64,000 nt of DNA from Sweltsa coloradensis (GCA_024449915.1 JAMZAV010003139.1:40053-104052), one strand, 5' to 3'. Positions 32,684 to 43,269 are shown, numbered from the stretch's first letter. Notes: generated from the sequence alone by a model not told the origin. A program made the numbers and translations.

Positions 32684-32924
32684 AATGTTATATCTCCATG
32701 TTGTGTCGTATGCTTTTTCAATGTCAAAAAGCACGCCAACAACATGCTGTTTTGCAACAAACCCTTCTTGAATAAAGGTCTCTATTAAAAATTATAAACC
32801 AAACAAAAAAAATACCAAGAATCTTGACACTGAAATGTTTTAAAGATAAAACAACATTTTTTAAAATTGCTGCAGCAATTGCAAAGACAATTCAGGGAGT
32901 AGCCATAGGTTAACGACTATTGGA

Positions 32925-33000
32925 TAACGACGTGAGATACCATAGGCTAATTGAGGCGCATGTGATATTGTTAAGGATAATAAATGGAATTGTTATAGTG
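32925..33000 (-). mobile_element. LINE-A subfamily 3' fragment
   Basis: GGATAACGACGTGAGATACC plus a short UTR; same subfamily as 16,574 and 37,350. Confidence 0.5.
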
Positions 33001-33002
33001 TG

Positions 33003-33078
33003 TTAAGATTAAGGGCGCGTCAACCGTTAGGTCATAATGCAACACTCAAAACTAGGGGGGGGGAGGGGCCCATGCTGG
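33003..33078 (-). repeat. SINE-B, tail-side fragment
   Basis: GATTAAGGGCGCGTCAACCG to GGGGCCCATGCTGGTC. Confidence 0.65.
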
Positions 33079-33084
33079 TCCGTT

Positions 33085-33458
33085 TTGTTAATTTGGATTG
33101 AGGACGCGTCAACCGTTAGGTCATAATGCACCACTCTAGCCTAAGGGGGGGGCGGGGTAGGAGGGGCCCATGCTGGTCAGAACCAGCCACGGGTAAGGGG
33201 AGGAAGGGGGGTTTCTCACGTCGCAGTCGTCATCGTCTTTGTCATCGTTCGTGTTGTTATTGTCATCGTTGCCGAAGGGTCGTCAAAAGAAGAGGGCAAG
33301 GTTCCCGACGACGATTGCCAGAGCTCGCCTCTAGTTTCGGGGAGTAATATATTCGCCCCTCTTATACTAGCTGATGTTTGCGACGTGGACTTTTTCTCTA
33401 AAATCGCCTTGTAGGATTAGCAGAGCCATGCTCTGGGCCAATTCTACCCCGGGGAAGG
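33085..33458 (-). repeat. SINE-B, full length
   Basis: TAATTTGGATTGAGGACGCG through the head CCAATTCTACCCCGGGG. It is followed by a segment (33,466-33,734) that is paralogous to 39,105-39,372. Confidence 0.8.
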
Positions 33459-33465
33459 AATTTCT

Positions 33466-33734
33466 CTGTATCTTGACGAGAACTAATACAATAGACAACA
33501 ACTCTTACACTCCTTCATCATCAGTTGTATACTATTCACTTCAATTAAATACTTGTTCGACATAAACTTCTCACTCTAAACATGTAAAACTAAATAAATA
33601 CTTTTCACGAAGTCTTCGATGTGCTGGCCTGATCGAATATAACAAAAACGTAAACAAAACAAAACTCCTTCCTTAGCAACCAAATAAAACATAATGCACC
33701 GCCACCTGAGAGCATAGAATAATGATCGTTATAA
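33466..33734. repeat. Left half of a segmental duplication (partner 39,105-39,372)
   Basis: CACGAAGTCTTCGATGTGCT and CCACCTGAGAGCATAGAATA match the partner with few differences. The right half resumes at 35,639-35,700 after the nested insertion. Confidence 0.8.
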
Positions 33735-35638
33735 CAGAGTCGATAAAGACGACGACGACGACGACGTGAGAAACTAGGGCGCTTCAACCGGTTAGGTCAT
33801 ATTGCGCCGCCTGTGAATGAAAGTAAATTAGAAGAGTTAATGCAGGTATGTTTGATGATTAGATTGTTTTCTAAGTGTATAAATAACAAAATAAATTGAA
33901 AATGAAGAAAGTAATAGCAAAATAAAAGTTATGTATGTAAATGAAAATAAAGAAAAGAAAGAAATGTGTATGAAGTTACTTAAAGTTTGTTAAATAGATT
34001 ACTTTGGATGAGAAATTTGGAAAGTTTGTCGCCGTTATCATATGATAGAAGTTCTTCATATGATTGGGAGAGATCAAATTGCATGCGCAAGGCATCATAT
34101 TTGGTACATTCTGCGAGCATATGATGTACGGTTAAAGGTACATCACATGTGTCACATATGGGAATAACCTTTTCTCTGGTTAAGAGATATCCGTGAGTTA
34201 GACGTGTGTGCCCTATACGAAGTCTAGACAATACCACCTCTTCTCTACGTGAGAGTCGAGACGTAGGTGGACGAATTTGTTAGCCAATGTGGGCATCACA
34301 CTACGCAATTTGTTATTTTGCAACACATCCCAAGATGCTTGTCGTAAATCCAACAATCTTTGCTTGAATCCACTCTTGACATCTGGAACGGGAACTAGAT
34401 TGAAATCAACGTCGCGACGCTGGGAAGCTTCCTTAGCAGCCCTATCAGCGTGTTCATTTCCCTCTATGCCCACGTGTCCAGGTATCCATCCATAACTATA
34501 TTATATAACCCTTAGAGGTTAGTTTTTCTAAATAGAATTGGATATCTTGTACCAAATGATGACTTGAATACATGAGTTCTATAGCTTGAAGTGAACTTAA
34601 ACTATCTGAACACAAAAGGTATTCTCCACAACGACAGCGTAGAATGTATTTAAGAGCTTAACGGATGGCGAATAACTCTGCAGTGAAAACTGAACACACG
34701 TCGCTTAGCCTGAAACGTTCAGTTAAGGTGGAGCAATAAAAAGCACTTCCAACCTTGTTGTCAATTTTGGAGCTATCTGTGAATACCAAAGTAAACCTTT
34801 GATGTTCATGGCAAATCTCTCTAAAGTTAATTTTGAATACACTATCGCAAGTAGAGTTTTTATCAAAACGACAAAGGTCAAATATAATAATCGGCTCTAT
34901 TTTTCCCTTTGGGGAGGTCCTCCAACTCCCTATACTGCCCTGGGTTAAATAAAAAGTCGGTTTTTGGCGTTTGGAATCTAACGTTCCGCGCGACTCTGTG
35001 TGACGATTGATCGAACTACTTTATAATTACTTCAAAAAAACTACGTCACTTTTCTACTAGTAGTCAACAGTCATTGACGACGAATGGCGTGAAACGTCAA
35101 AATATTTAATACGATCGAATGTTGGCGAATGTTTTGGCATAAAGCAAACCCTCTTAATTAATGAGGATATTTCTGATGGAGTAGACCTAAGCTTAGGATC
35201 TAGGCCGACAATATGTATTGTTCAAGATTTCGATTTGAGTGCCTAAGGCGTACTTACGTTTGAAAACTGTATTGTGGCCTTGGGCCTAGGCTACACTTAC
35301 GTCCGTAAAAACAACCCATATCTCAATTAATTTCGCACGAAAATGTCAGTGACGCCGGCGCAACACTTTATAGTACAATAATAAATCAAAAGTTAGTCGT
35401 TTTAAAAGTCTAGGGCCCAGGGCTAATATGATTGAAATAAAATTGAAGTTTGACGTTTCGTTAGTCATTTGTTGATTTCAGCGTCACTGCATATCGATAA
35501 TCTACTGACCGTATTTAGCGTGCAGTGCTTTTATTAGTTTCACATTGGAGCCGCCCTCAGCGCGCAGGACGTTAGATTCCGTTTTGACTAGGGAGTAAGG
35601 AGACCTCCCCAACGGGGAAACTTCTTTATCGACTCTGG
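33735..35638. mobile_element. CAGAGTCGATAAAG TIR element with nested LINE-A, TSD TTATAA
   Basis: Termini CAGAGTCGATAAAG (33,735) and CTTTATCGACTCTGG (to 35,638), flanked by TTATAA on both sides. The paralogous empty site reads TTGTAA at 39,367-39,372. A subterminal inverted pair is present at 34,905-34,935 (TTTGGGGAGGTCCTCC) and 35,585-35,620 (AGGAGACCTCCCCAACGGGG), and another at 34,975-34,990 and 35,568-35,582 (GGAATCTAACGTTCC / GGACGTTAGATTCC). No ORF of its own. Confidence 0.75.
33750..34900 (-). pseudogene. LINE-A copy 2: RNase H and 3' UTR, broken
   Basis: 5'-truncated at the DNA just before the RNase H (at about 34,900). The motifs match copy 1, but this copy keeps the C lost there. 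Lesions: FAIR followed by TAA at about 34,660, and a base deletion near 34,279 that splits the frame into 34,473-34,213 and 34,237-33,980. The 3' end has a (GAC)n run (33,750-33,768) on the plus strand. Confidence 0.8.
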
Positions 35639-35705
35639 TTATAATAACGTGTCAAAGAGTTTAGAATTACAGGGATCTTATAGGCCGTGTCAATGCAGAG
35701 ATAAT
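35639..35705. repeat. Right half of the segmental duplication
   Basis: TAATAACGTGTCAAAGAGTT and TCTTATAGGCCGTGT match 39,367-39,425. Confidence 0.75.
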
Positions 35706-35709
35706 AACA

Positions 35710-36190
35710 TGACGACGACGTGAGAAACTAGGGCGCATCAATCGGATAGGTCATAATTCTGCCGCTTTTGATATTTTAAGATAATAATTTGAGTTTTTTG
35801 TGGTTGATGATTATATTAAGGTTACCTAAGTTTTGGATAGGAGAGTAAAAAATAGAGGTGATAGGATAGCAAAAGAAAAATATTGTTTCAAATGGAAAAA
35901 AGGAAATGTGTTTATGTGAATTAAATGTTTAAAAAAAAAATTGTGTGAGAGATTTAGAATATTTGTTGCAGTTTTTATATTATAATTAAAGTTCGATCGT
36001 ATGATTGTAAGATATCAAATTGCTAGCGCAAAGCCTCATTACATGATGTACATCCTGCTATTACATATGATGTACGGTTAAAGATACATCACACGTGTCA
36101 CATCTGGGAACAACTTTTCTATTTCCAGGAGACAACTGTGAAGCAGACGTGTGCGGCTGTTTCAAATTCGGGACAATTCAACCTCCTTCC
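35710..36190 (-). pseudogene. LINE-A copy 3, diverged 3' end with CX2C region
   Basis: CATGACGACGACGTGAGAAA core, a UTR with internal changes, and the end of the ORF. Remnants of the HTRL...LLTREKVIP and CDTC region are recognisable on the minus strand (36,060-36,170). Confidence 0.65.
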
Positions 36191-36221
36191 TACAGTAAGT
36201 TAATTAGTGTTATATTAGGGC

Positions 36222-36640
36222 AATGTGGCTCGTTGGTCTTGTGGTTAGCGTATCTGCTTCCAATGCAGAATTTACAGGGTTCGATTCCCGCTAAAGTCAG
36301 AAGTTCTTTAACTTCTGATTTGGACTTAAGTCCATCAGTTCTTCTCTTAGGAGTTTGTAAACGGTGACTTTGGAGCCGTCCTAGCAACGAAGCACATAAT
36401 AAATTTCAGAGTTGTTATCAATCGGCTTTGTTGGTTCTGGCGTTGATTCGCGGGTGTTCGCACTGTCTATACCACTGATTGCTATATTTATTTTAAAAAA
36501 AAAACGATCTTTGGTTGGTTATCGCTCACTCGTCGATTGCGTCGGGGCCTGCAGGGTTGGCTCGGTTGCTTTGATTTAAAGTCCGTCACTGAAAATCAGT
36601 TATATGACTGAGTGGGTAGACTCTAAATAAAATTTATTAA
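36222..36640 (+). repeat. tRNA-derived SINE-C, long copy
   Basis: Head 36,225-36,300 with CTTGTGGTTAGCGTATCTGC and the intact B-box GGGTTCGATTCCC. Body with GGACTTAAGTCC and GGTGACTTTGGAGCC. Second module with GTCGATTGCGTCGGGGCCTG. The 5' and 3' acceptor strands do not pair, so it is not a tRNA gene. Confidence 0.7.
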
Positions 36641-36779
36641 TTATTTATTTATTCTCAGTTAGTTAATATGATGAACCATTATTTGGATTTTCAAAATTTT
36701 TTAAAATTATAATGCATATAACAACAGCGTACAAATACTCCACAAGTGCAGATTATAGCATAAATCGACAAATAGCATC

Positions 36780-36950
36780 ACATGAAGACAAAATAAACTA
36801 GGGCGATTAAACTGGGTAGGTCATATTGCGCCACCTACTTCAGATAATAAAAATATTTTCAGTGTGTTTAATTTGTATTGTTTTCTAGTTAAAAACATGA
36901 TAGAGATGATAATGCTCAATACAAAAAAGGAAATATATATTAAAGTACAA
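36780..36950 (-). mobile_element. LINE-A subfamily 3' fragment
   Basis: AAACTAGGGCGATTAAACTG core with the AT-rich UTR; same subfamily as 39,560. Confidence 0.55.
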
Positions 36951-36957
36951 AAAAAAT

Positions 36958-37320
36958 ATAAGGGCACGTCAACCGCTAGGTCATAACACGCCACTCTAGC
37001 CTAGGAGATATAGGAAGAAGGGCATGCTGGTCAGAACCAGCCAAGGGTAGGGGGAGGAAGAGAGGTTCTCACGTCGCGGTCGTCATTGTCTTCGTCATCG
37101 TTTGTGATGTCATTCTCGTCATCGTCGTCGAGGGGTCGTCAAGGGAAGGGAGCAAGGTCCCCGAAGACTATTGCTAGAGCTCGCCTCTATATTCGGGGAG
37201 TAAAATACTACCCTCCATACTAGCTGATGTTTGCAAGGTGGACTTTTTTTCTTAAATCGCCTTTTACGATTAGCAGAGCCATGCACTGGGCCAATTCTAC
37301 CCCGGGCTCAGACGGGGTGT
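36958..37320 (-). repeat. SINE-B, nearly full length
   Basis: TAAGGGCACGTCAACCGCTA to CTACCCCGGGCTCAGACGG. Confidence 0.75.
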
Positions 37321-37329
37321 GTGGTGTAT

Positions 37330-37440
37330 TTTATGATTTTAAGCCCATGGGATGAAGACATGAGCAGCCTAGGGCATATTGTGCCACATCTGATATTGTA
37401 GGATAATAAATTTAGTTATATTACTTTATAGGGATCGTGG
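37330..37440 (-). mobile_element. LINE-A subfamily 3' fragment
   Basis: GATGAAGACATGAGCAGCCT core and a short UTR. Confidence 0.45.
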
Positions 37441-37454
37441 GAGCGTAAATCGTT

Positions 37455-37835
37455 GTTTTTATTTGGTTTATTTGGATTAAAGACACGTCAACCGTTAGGT
37501 CATAATTCTCCACTCTAGCCTAGGGGATATGGGTTGGAAGAGCTTATGCTGGTCAAAACCAGCCACGGGTAAGGGGAGGAAGAGGGGTTTCACACGTCGC
37601 GGTCGTCTTCGTCTTTGTCATCGTTTGTTGTGTCATTGTCATCGTCGTCTGGGAGGTCGTCAAGAGAAATGGAAGGTATCCCCACGACGATTGCCAGATT
37701 GCCAGAGCTCGCCTCTAGTTTAGTGAGTAATATACTCCGCTCTTACTAGATGATGTTTGCGAGAAGGACTTTTTCTCTTGAATCGCCTTTTACGATTAGA
37801 GAGCCATGCTCTGGGTCAAGTCTATCCCGGGCCCA
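37455..37835 (-). repeat. SINE-B, full length
   Basis: TTGGTTTATTTGGATTAAAG to TATCCCGGGCCCAG. A further tail-side fragment (37,836-37,905) follows directly. Confidence 0.8.
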
Positions 37836-38094
37836 GTTAATCGTAAGGTCATAATGCGTCACTCTAGCCTAGGAGATATGGAAAGGAGGGGCCATGCTGT
37901 CCGATCGTTTGCTGGGTTTGATCTGGTCTAGTTTCCGAAAGAAGATGCAGGCGTAAATATTAAGTTAAGCTTCTGTATGCAGTCTACGACCGTATCCCTC
38001 GGATGAAGATTTCCGTATAATCACCCAAGACCACAGACGGTACTTGGACTAGGCCTACACTTTACTGAGGCCAATCGGTTGCAAGTTGAAGTAT

Positions 38095-38215
38095 ATTTGG
38101 AATAAGGGCGCGTCAACCGTTAGGTCATAATGCTTCACCCTCGCCCAGCGGATATGGGTAGGAGAGTTATGCTGGTCTGAACCAGACACGGGTAGGGGGA
38201 GGATCTTCTCTGTAT
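38095..38215 (-). repeat. SINE-B, tail-side fragment
   Basis: TTGGAATAAGGGCGCGTCAA to ACACGGGTAGGGGGAGGAT. Confidence 0.6.
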
Positions 38216-38466
38216 CTTGACTTGAATAATATAATAAAGAACCTTTATTGGTCTCTGCAGCCAGAGCTGTTGCCATGCGACACAAAATAACAATCATTTG
38301 ATAAAAATAATACATTGAAATTAAAAATTTACATTTAACAAACATCTCAAATATAACCTACTTACTATATAAGTGGTTTCTAAAAATACGAATGGACCAT
38401 CGCAGAACACATACAACAATCTCATCCCTCAAACTACTTGTAATACAATTTTTTTTTCCTAAAAGT

Positions 38467-38712
38467 TTAAAAAAATAATGGAATTGTCTCCCTTGCTCCT
38501 ATCAATAGCCCTGTTACACTTATTGTGTTGAAATCATAATGGTCTTTGTAATAGTTCACAGTCGGTTCATAGATGCCTCTTTTTTCGAGATCAACTTTCT
38601 CTGCTTGTCCCTTGTGGTCTTCAAATCTCACTGTTGGGTCAAATATGAAGCCTTCTTTTTTTATCACGGTTAGTGGCGATATTGTCAATGCGTCGTGTGC
38701 CACTTGTAGAAT
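38467..38712 (-). pseudogene. C-terminal fragment of a non-LTR element, possibly with restriction-like endonuclease
   Basis: About 80 codons: PLTVIKKEGFIFDPTVRFED, GQAEKVDLEKRGIYEPTVNY and ISVTGLLIGARETIP. The pattern DPTVRFE, then Glu-Lys, Y, then G-x-x-x-G-A-R recalls the C-terminal endonuclease region of R2/NeSL-like retrotransposons. The family call is from memory and is tentative. It is truncated on both sides; a SINE-B abuts its right end. Confidence 0.45.
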
Positions 38713-38717
38713 TTTGT

Positions 38718-39100
38718 TTTTGTTTGTTTATTTGGATTAAGGACGCGTCAACCGTTAGGTCATAATGCACCACTCTAACCTAGGGGGGTGGGGGAGGAGG
38801 GGCCCATGCTGGTCAGAACCAGCCACGGGTAAGGGGAGGAAGGGGGGGTTCTCACGTCGCGGTCGTCATCGTCTTTGTCATCGTTCGTTGTGTCATTGTC
38901 ATCGTCGTCGGGGAGGTCGCCAAGGGAATGGGGAAGTGTCACCGACGACGATTGCCAGAGCTCGCCTCTAGTTTCGGAGAGTAATATACTCCGCTCTTAC
39001 TAGCTGATGTTTGCAAAGTGGACTTTTTCTCTTGAATCGCCTTTTACGATTACCAGAGCCATGCTCTGGGCCAATTCTACCCCGGGCCCAGGCGGGATAT
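38718..39100 (-). repeat. SINE-B, full length
   Basis: TTTGTTTATTTGGATTAAGG to CCCCGGGCCCAGGCGGG; one of the least diverged copies. Confidence 0.8.
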
Positions 39101-39104
39101 CCCG

Positions 39105-39440
39105 TGAACTTCTTCATACTTCATATAATGGACAACAACTCTATACTTATTCTTCACCAGTTGTAGGCTACTATTCACTTCAATTAAAAACTTGTTCGAC
39201 ATAATCTTCTCACTCTAAACATGTAAAACTAAAAAAATAATCTTCACGAAGTCTTCGATGTGCTGGCCTGATCGAATATAACAAAACGTAAACAAAACAA
39301 AACTCCTTCCTTAGCAACCAAATAAAACATAATGCACCGCCACCTGAGAGCTTAGAATAAATATCGTTGTAATAACGTGTCAAAGAGTTTAGGATTACAG
39401 GTATCTTATAGGCCGTGTTATTGCCGAGATTACAATCCTC
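39105..39440. repeat. Paralogue of 33,466-35,705 with empty insertion site
   Basis: Continuous across 39,367 (ATCGTTGTAATAACGTGTC), where the partner carries the 1.9-kb insertion. Confidence 0.8.
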
Positions 39441-39467
39441 GGTCGATATATTATAGTTTTTAAGTTA

Positions 39468-39530
39468 ATTTCGGATTAAGGATGCGTCAATCGTTAGGTC
39501 TTATTATTCGCCACTCTAGCTTAGGAACCC
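39468..39530 (-). repeat. SINE-B, tail-side fragment
   Basis: TTTCGGATTAAGGATGCGTC, AATCGTTAGGTC. Confidence 0.5.
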
Positions 39531-39554
39531 TATACCCAGTTACATGTACTTTAT

Positions 39555-39690
39555 GAAACTTGAGGAACTATAGGGCGTTTAAACCGGGTAGGTCATATTG
39601 GGCCACCTATTTAAGATAATACATTTTGTTTGTTGTGTTTAATTTTTATTGTTAAAGAGATGATAATGCTTAAAAGAAAAAAGTATATGT
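39555..39690 (-). mobile_element. LINE-A subfamily 3' fragment
   Basis: AACTATAGGGCGTTTAAACC core plus a short UTR. Confidence 0.5.
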
Positions 39691-39699
39691 TGTGTAACC

Positions 39700-40185
39700 G
39701 CTTGGTCGTAACACGCACCTGGAGCCGAGAGGATGTGACAAGAAAAGTCCCATGCTGGCCAGAAGTGATAGAAATATTTTTGGTTTATTTGGATTAAGGA
39801 CGCATCAATCGTTAGGTCATAACTCATAATGCGCAACTCTAGCCTAGGGGATATTGAAAGGTTTATTAATCCATGTTGGTCAGATCCAGCCAAGGGTAGA
39901 TGGAGGAGAAAGGGGTGGGGGTTCACTACTCGTCTTCGTCATTGTATATTCATCGTTCCTGTTATCATGGTCGTTATCGACGTTGGGGCGGAAGTTAAGG
40001 GAGGAGGATATGTCCCTGGCACGATTGTCAGAGCCCGCCTCCAGTTTCGGGGAGTGATAAAACTCCCTGACCTAACCAGCTAATGTTCGCGATATAGGCC
40101 TGTACTGTACAGCAGCTTTCCTCGCCTTGTAGGATTGTCAGAGTCATGCTCGTGGCAGATTCTAACCCGGGCCCACACGGGGAGG
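39700..40185 (-). repeat. SINE-B fragment followed by a full SINE-B
   Basis: A fragment at 39,700-39,775 (GTAACCGCTTGGTCGTAAC) and a diverged full copy at 39,778-40,185 ending CGGGCCCACACGGGG. Confidence 0.7.
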
Positions 40186-40192
40186 CTCTAAG

Positions 40193-40475
40193 TTTATTTA
40201 AAATAAGGGCGCGTCAACTGTTAGGTCATGATGTGCCACTCTAGCCTACGGGTTAAGGGAGGAGGGCCCATGCTGGTAAGAACCAGCCACGGATATGGGG
40301 ACTTGTCACGGAAAGTGGAAAAACTGCCCGATGACGACCGCCAGAGCTCGTCTATAGTTTTGGGGTGTAATACTCCCCTACGAATGGACTGGCCTTTCTC
40401 TTTCCTCGGCTTCAGGATTAGCAGAGCTATGCCCAGGGCTGAATATACTTACCTGGGCCCAGATGGGGGAGTATT
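40193..40475 (-). repeat. SINE-B with internal deletion
   Basis: TTAAAATAAGGGCGCGTCAA to CTGGGCCCAGATGGGGG; the CGTCATCGTC block is missing. Confidence 0.7.
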
Positions 40476-40529
40476 ATTTGTATGTTCGAGCTCAAGTGTT
40501 GGCCAAAATTACAGAATAATCGAAAACGC

Positions 40530-40650
40530 AAAAATCAAGATGAGAAACTAGGGCGCGTCAACCGGCGCCGCTTGAGATATTGTTAGTAATAAATTGAATT
40601 TGCAGTGTTGTTGATTTTAATATTGACTTATTATTATAACTGCTTAATAT
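40530..40650 (-). mobile_element. LINE-A 3' fragment
   Basis: GATGAGAAACTAGGGCGCGT core and a short UTR. Confidence 0.55.
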
Positions 40651-40654
40651 ATTT

Positions 40655-41040
40655 CGTATTTTTTTATTTGGATTAAGGACGCGACAACCATTATGTCATT
40701 ATGCACAACCTTTACCTCGGGGAAATGGGGAGGAGGGGCCCATGCAGGTCAAAACCAGCCACGGGTAAGGGGACGAGGTAAAGGGGTTCTCATGTCGCGG
40801 GTGGTCATTGTCTTCATCATCCTTCGTGGTGTCTTTGTCGTCATCGTCGTCGAGGGGTCGTCAAAAGAAAGGGAGAGGGATCCCCGACGACAACTGCCAG
40901 AGCTTACCTCTATTTGCGTGCAGTAATATACTCCCCTACTCACCAGCTAATGTTTGCGAAATAGACATTTTCTCTTTCCTCGTCTTTTACGATGAGCAGA
41001 GCCATGCTCTCGGCCCAGCTCTTACCAGGGCCCAGACGAG
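40655..41040 (-). repeat. SINE-B, full length
   Basis: TTTATTTGGATTAAGGACGC to ACCAGGGCCCAGACGAGG. Confidence 0.75.
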
Positions 41041-41054
41041 GGCATGAGACTTTC

Positions 41055-41345
41055 AGTTTATTTAGATTGAGGGCGCGTCAAACGTTAAGTCATCATACGC
41101 AACTCTAGCCCCGGTGAAATGGAGAGAAGAATTCCATGCTGGTAAGAAACAGCAACGCCTATTACATTGACGACGACGACGACGTGAGAAAGACGACTAA
41201 ATTGTTAAAGCTCGCCTCAATTTCCAGGGACTCCCCACTTCATAGGCCTACTAGCTGATGTTTGTGAGGAGGTCTTTTTCTCTCTCAACGCCCTACGATT
41301 AGCGCAGAGCCATGCAATGGGCCAAATTGTACCCCGGGTCCAGAC
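41055..41345 (-). repeat. SINE-B interrupted by a LINE-A tail
   Basis: The SINE core at 41,070 and head at 41,280-41,345 bracket a (GAC)n GTGAGAAAG segment at 41,165-41,195 that looks like the extreme 3' end of LINE-A. Confidence 0.6.
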
Positions 41346-41367
41346 GGGTGTTGGTCAGAATTAGTTT

Positions 41368-41740
41368 TTTTTAGTTTCGGTTTATTTCTATTAAGAACGC
41401 GTCAACCGTTAGGTCATAACGCACCACTCTAGCCTAGGGGATGTGGTGAGGAGGGGCTAATGCTGGTCGGAACCAGCAATGTGTATATGGGGAGAAAAGG
41501 GCGGTTCTCACGTCGCGTTGACAGCGTCTTTGGCTTCGTCATCGTTCGATATGTTATTGTCATCGTCGTCGAAGAGGTTGGCAAGGGAAGGGGGGTGTCC
41601 CGACGACGATTGCCAGAGATCGCCTCTAGCTTTGGGGAGTAATATACTCCACCTTTACTACCTGATTTTTGCGAGGTGAACTCTTTCTCTTGATTCGACT
41701 TTTACGATTAGCAGATCCATGCTCTGAGCCAATTCTCAAT
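41368..41740 (-). repeat. SINE-B, nearly full length
   Basis: TTCGGTTTATTTCTATTAAG to GATCCATGCTCTGAGCCAAT. Confidence 0.75.
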
Positions 41741-41754
41741 TCTCTAAATCAGAA

Positions 41755-42038
41755 TATACGACGACATGAGAAACTTGGGCGCTTCACCCGGTTAGATCAT
41801 ATTGCGTTGCCTGTAATATTGAAAGATAATGAAATGAGTTTATAGTGTGTTTGATAATAATATTGTTCTCTAAGTTTATAAAACGAATAAAAATGAATGT
41901 GATGATTGTAATAGCAAAATAAAAATGATATATTTGAATGGAAATTAATAATTTCCTACACGAAATGTGTTTGATGTGAATTGAAATTAAGTGTTTATAT
42001 GATAAAATTTCTTCGTATGATTAGAAGAGATCAACCTT
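41755..42038 (-). mobile_element. LINE-A 3' end
   Basis: ATACGACGACATGAGAAACT core, UTR, and the ORF end. Confidence 0.65.
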
Positions 42039-42039
42039 T

Positions 42040-42270
42040 ATTTTCTTTTACTGTTAGTAAAGCCATCTCTGTGCCAATTTGAACCCGGGCCCAGATGGTG
42101 TTAATTTGAAAAAAGTATTTATATGTTGTTTCAAATTAAGGAAACGTTAGTTGTTCATGCGCTACTCTAGCCAATGGAATATAGTTTTTGTTTGGTTAAT
42201 TTGGATTAAAGACGCGTCAACCGTTAGTTTTTAATGCACCACTCTAGCCTAAGGGGGGGGGGGGGGGTGA
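42040..42270 (-). repeat. Three SINE-B fragments
   Basis: A head fragment (42,040-42,105, ends ACCCGGGCCCAGATGG) and two tail-side fragments (42,115-42,180 and 42,190-42,265, the second ending in a G run). Confidence 0.6.
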
Positions 42271-42274
42271 TTTT

Positions 42275-42650
42275 TTTTTTTAATTTGGATCAAGGACGCG
42301 GCAACCGTTAGGTCATAATGCACCACTCTAGCCTAAGGGGGGTGGGGGGGGGGGGCCCATGCTGGTCAGAACCAGCCACGAGGAAGGGGAGGAAGGGGGG
42401 TTTCTCACGTCGCGGTCGTCATCGTCTTTGTCATCGTTCGTTGTGTCATTATCATCGTCGCCGGGGGGTCGTCAAGGGAAGGGGGAAAGGTCCCCAACGA
42501 CAATTGCCAGAGCTCGCCTCTAGTTTGGGGAGTAAGATACTCCGCTCTTACTAGCTGATGTTTGCGAGATGGACTTTTTCTCTTGAATCGCCTTTTACGA
42601 ATAGCAGAGCCATGCTCTGGGCCAATTCTATCCCGGGCCCAGACGGGGAA
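42275..42650 (-). repeat. SINE-B, full length
   Basis: TTAATTTGGATCAAGGACGC to TATCCCGGGCCCAGACGGGG. Confidence 0.8.
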
Positions 42651-42689
42651 AATAAACAAGGAAAATTCAGAACCACCGTATATTTTTTA

Positions 42690-43015
42690 ATGTGAGTTCA
42701 TTTGGATTAAAGGCGCGTCTTACGTTAAGTCATAATGCACCACTCTAGCCATCCCGCTTCCTCTCTTCCCCCTTCTCTGGGGTTCTCAAGTCGCGGTCGT
42801 CAGTATCTTAGTCATCGTTTGTGGTGACATTGTCGGTCATCGTCGACGAAGGGTCGTAAAGGGAAGGAGGTAAGTTCCCTGACGACGATTGCCAGAGCTC
42901 GACTCTTGTTTCAGGGAGAAAAATATTCCCTACTTATCAGCATATTCGCGAGACGGACTTTGTCCATTTCCTCGCGTTTTTCGACTAGCCGAGCCAGCCC
43001 TGGGCCGATGGGGAC
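42690..43015 (-). repeat. SINE-B, diverged
   Basis: TCATTTGGATTAAAGGCGCG to CCAGCCCTGGGCCGATGGGG, lacking the CAGAACCAGCC block. Confidence 0.65.
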
Positions 43016-43079
43016 AGTCACTGCCAAATAACCAGACGAACAATTGTGAACTTATTCTAATGAACTAAACAAATTACCT

Positions 43080-43265
43080 ATATAACGATGACGTAAGAAA
43101 CCAGGGCTCTTCAACCGGGAAGGTCATGTTGCGCCACTTATGTAAGTAATTTAATTTAGTTTTTTGTGAGTTTGATTTTTTATAGTGTTTTCAAAGTTAT
43201 TCAAATTAAATGGTACAGGTGATATGACACAAAAGAAAAAATATATATTTGAAAGAAATGATTTT
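43080..43265 (-). mobile_element. LINE-A 3' end
   Basis: AACGATGACGTAAGAAACCA core and the UTR. Confidence 0.6.
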
Positions 43266-43269
43266 TTAA

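Larger units (their letters stand above)
28985..32795 (-). mobile_element. LINE-A, most complete copy, with three nested or interrupting events
   Basis: Read from right to left: RT motif A (VLFDIEKAYDTTWRY) at 32,795-32,687; a DNA element with AAT TSD (31,604-32,683); the rest of RT (31,600-30,790); a plus-strand LINE 3' end (about 30,240-30,785); linker and RNase H (30,207-29,213); then the 3' UTR (29,212-28,985). The domain order RT, RNase H, CX2C motif places it near the I/Jockey clades. The 5' part (ORF1, endonuclease) is missing. Confidence 0.75.

Noticed and set aside
32327..32788. 153-codon plus-strand frame
   Set aside because: It lies in GC-rich direct repeats of a non-autonomous DNA element and runs antisense into LINE-A RT; no domain.
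33126..33347. Recurrent 60-100-codon Arg/Cys/His-rich plus-strand frames inside SINE-B copies
   Set aside because: They recur only because SINE-B is repeated; frames differ in length and start between copies and are broken by indels, so there is no sign of coding selection.
36225..36300. tRNA gene
   Set aside because: Boxes A and B and an anticodon-like hairpin are present, but the acceptor strands do not pair and the sequence continues into a repeated SINE body.
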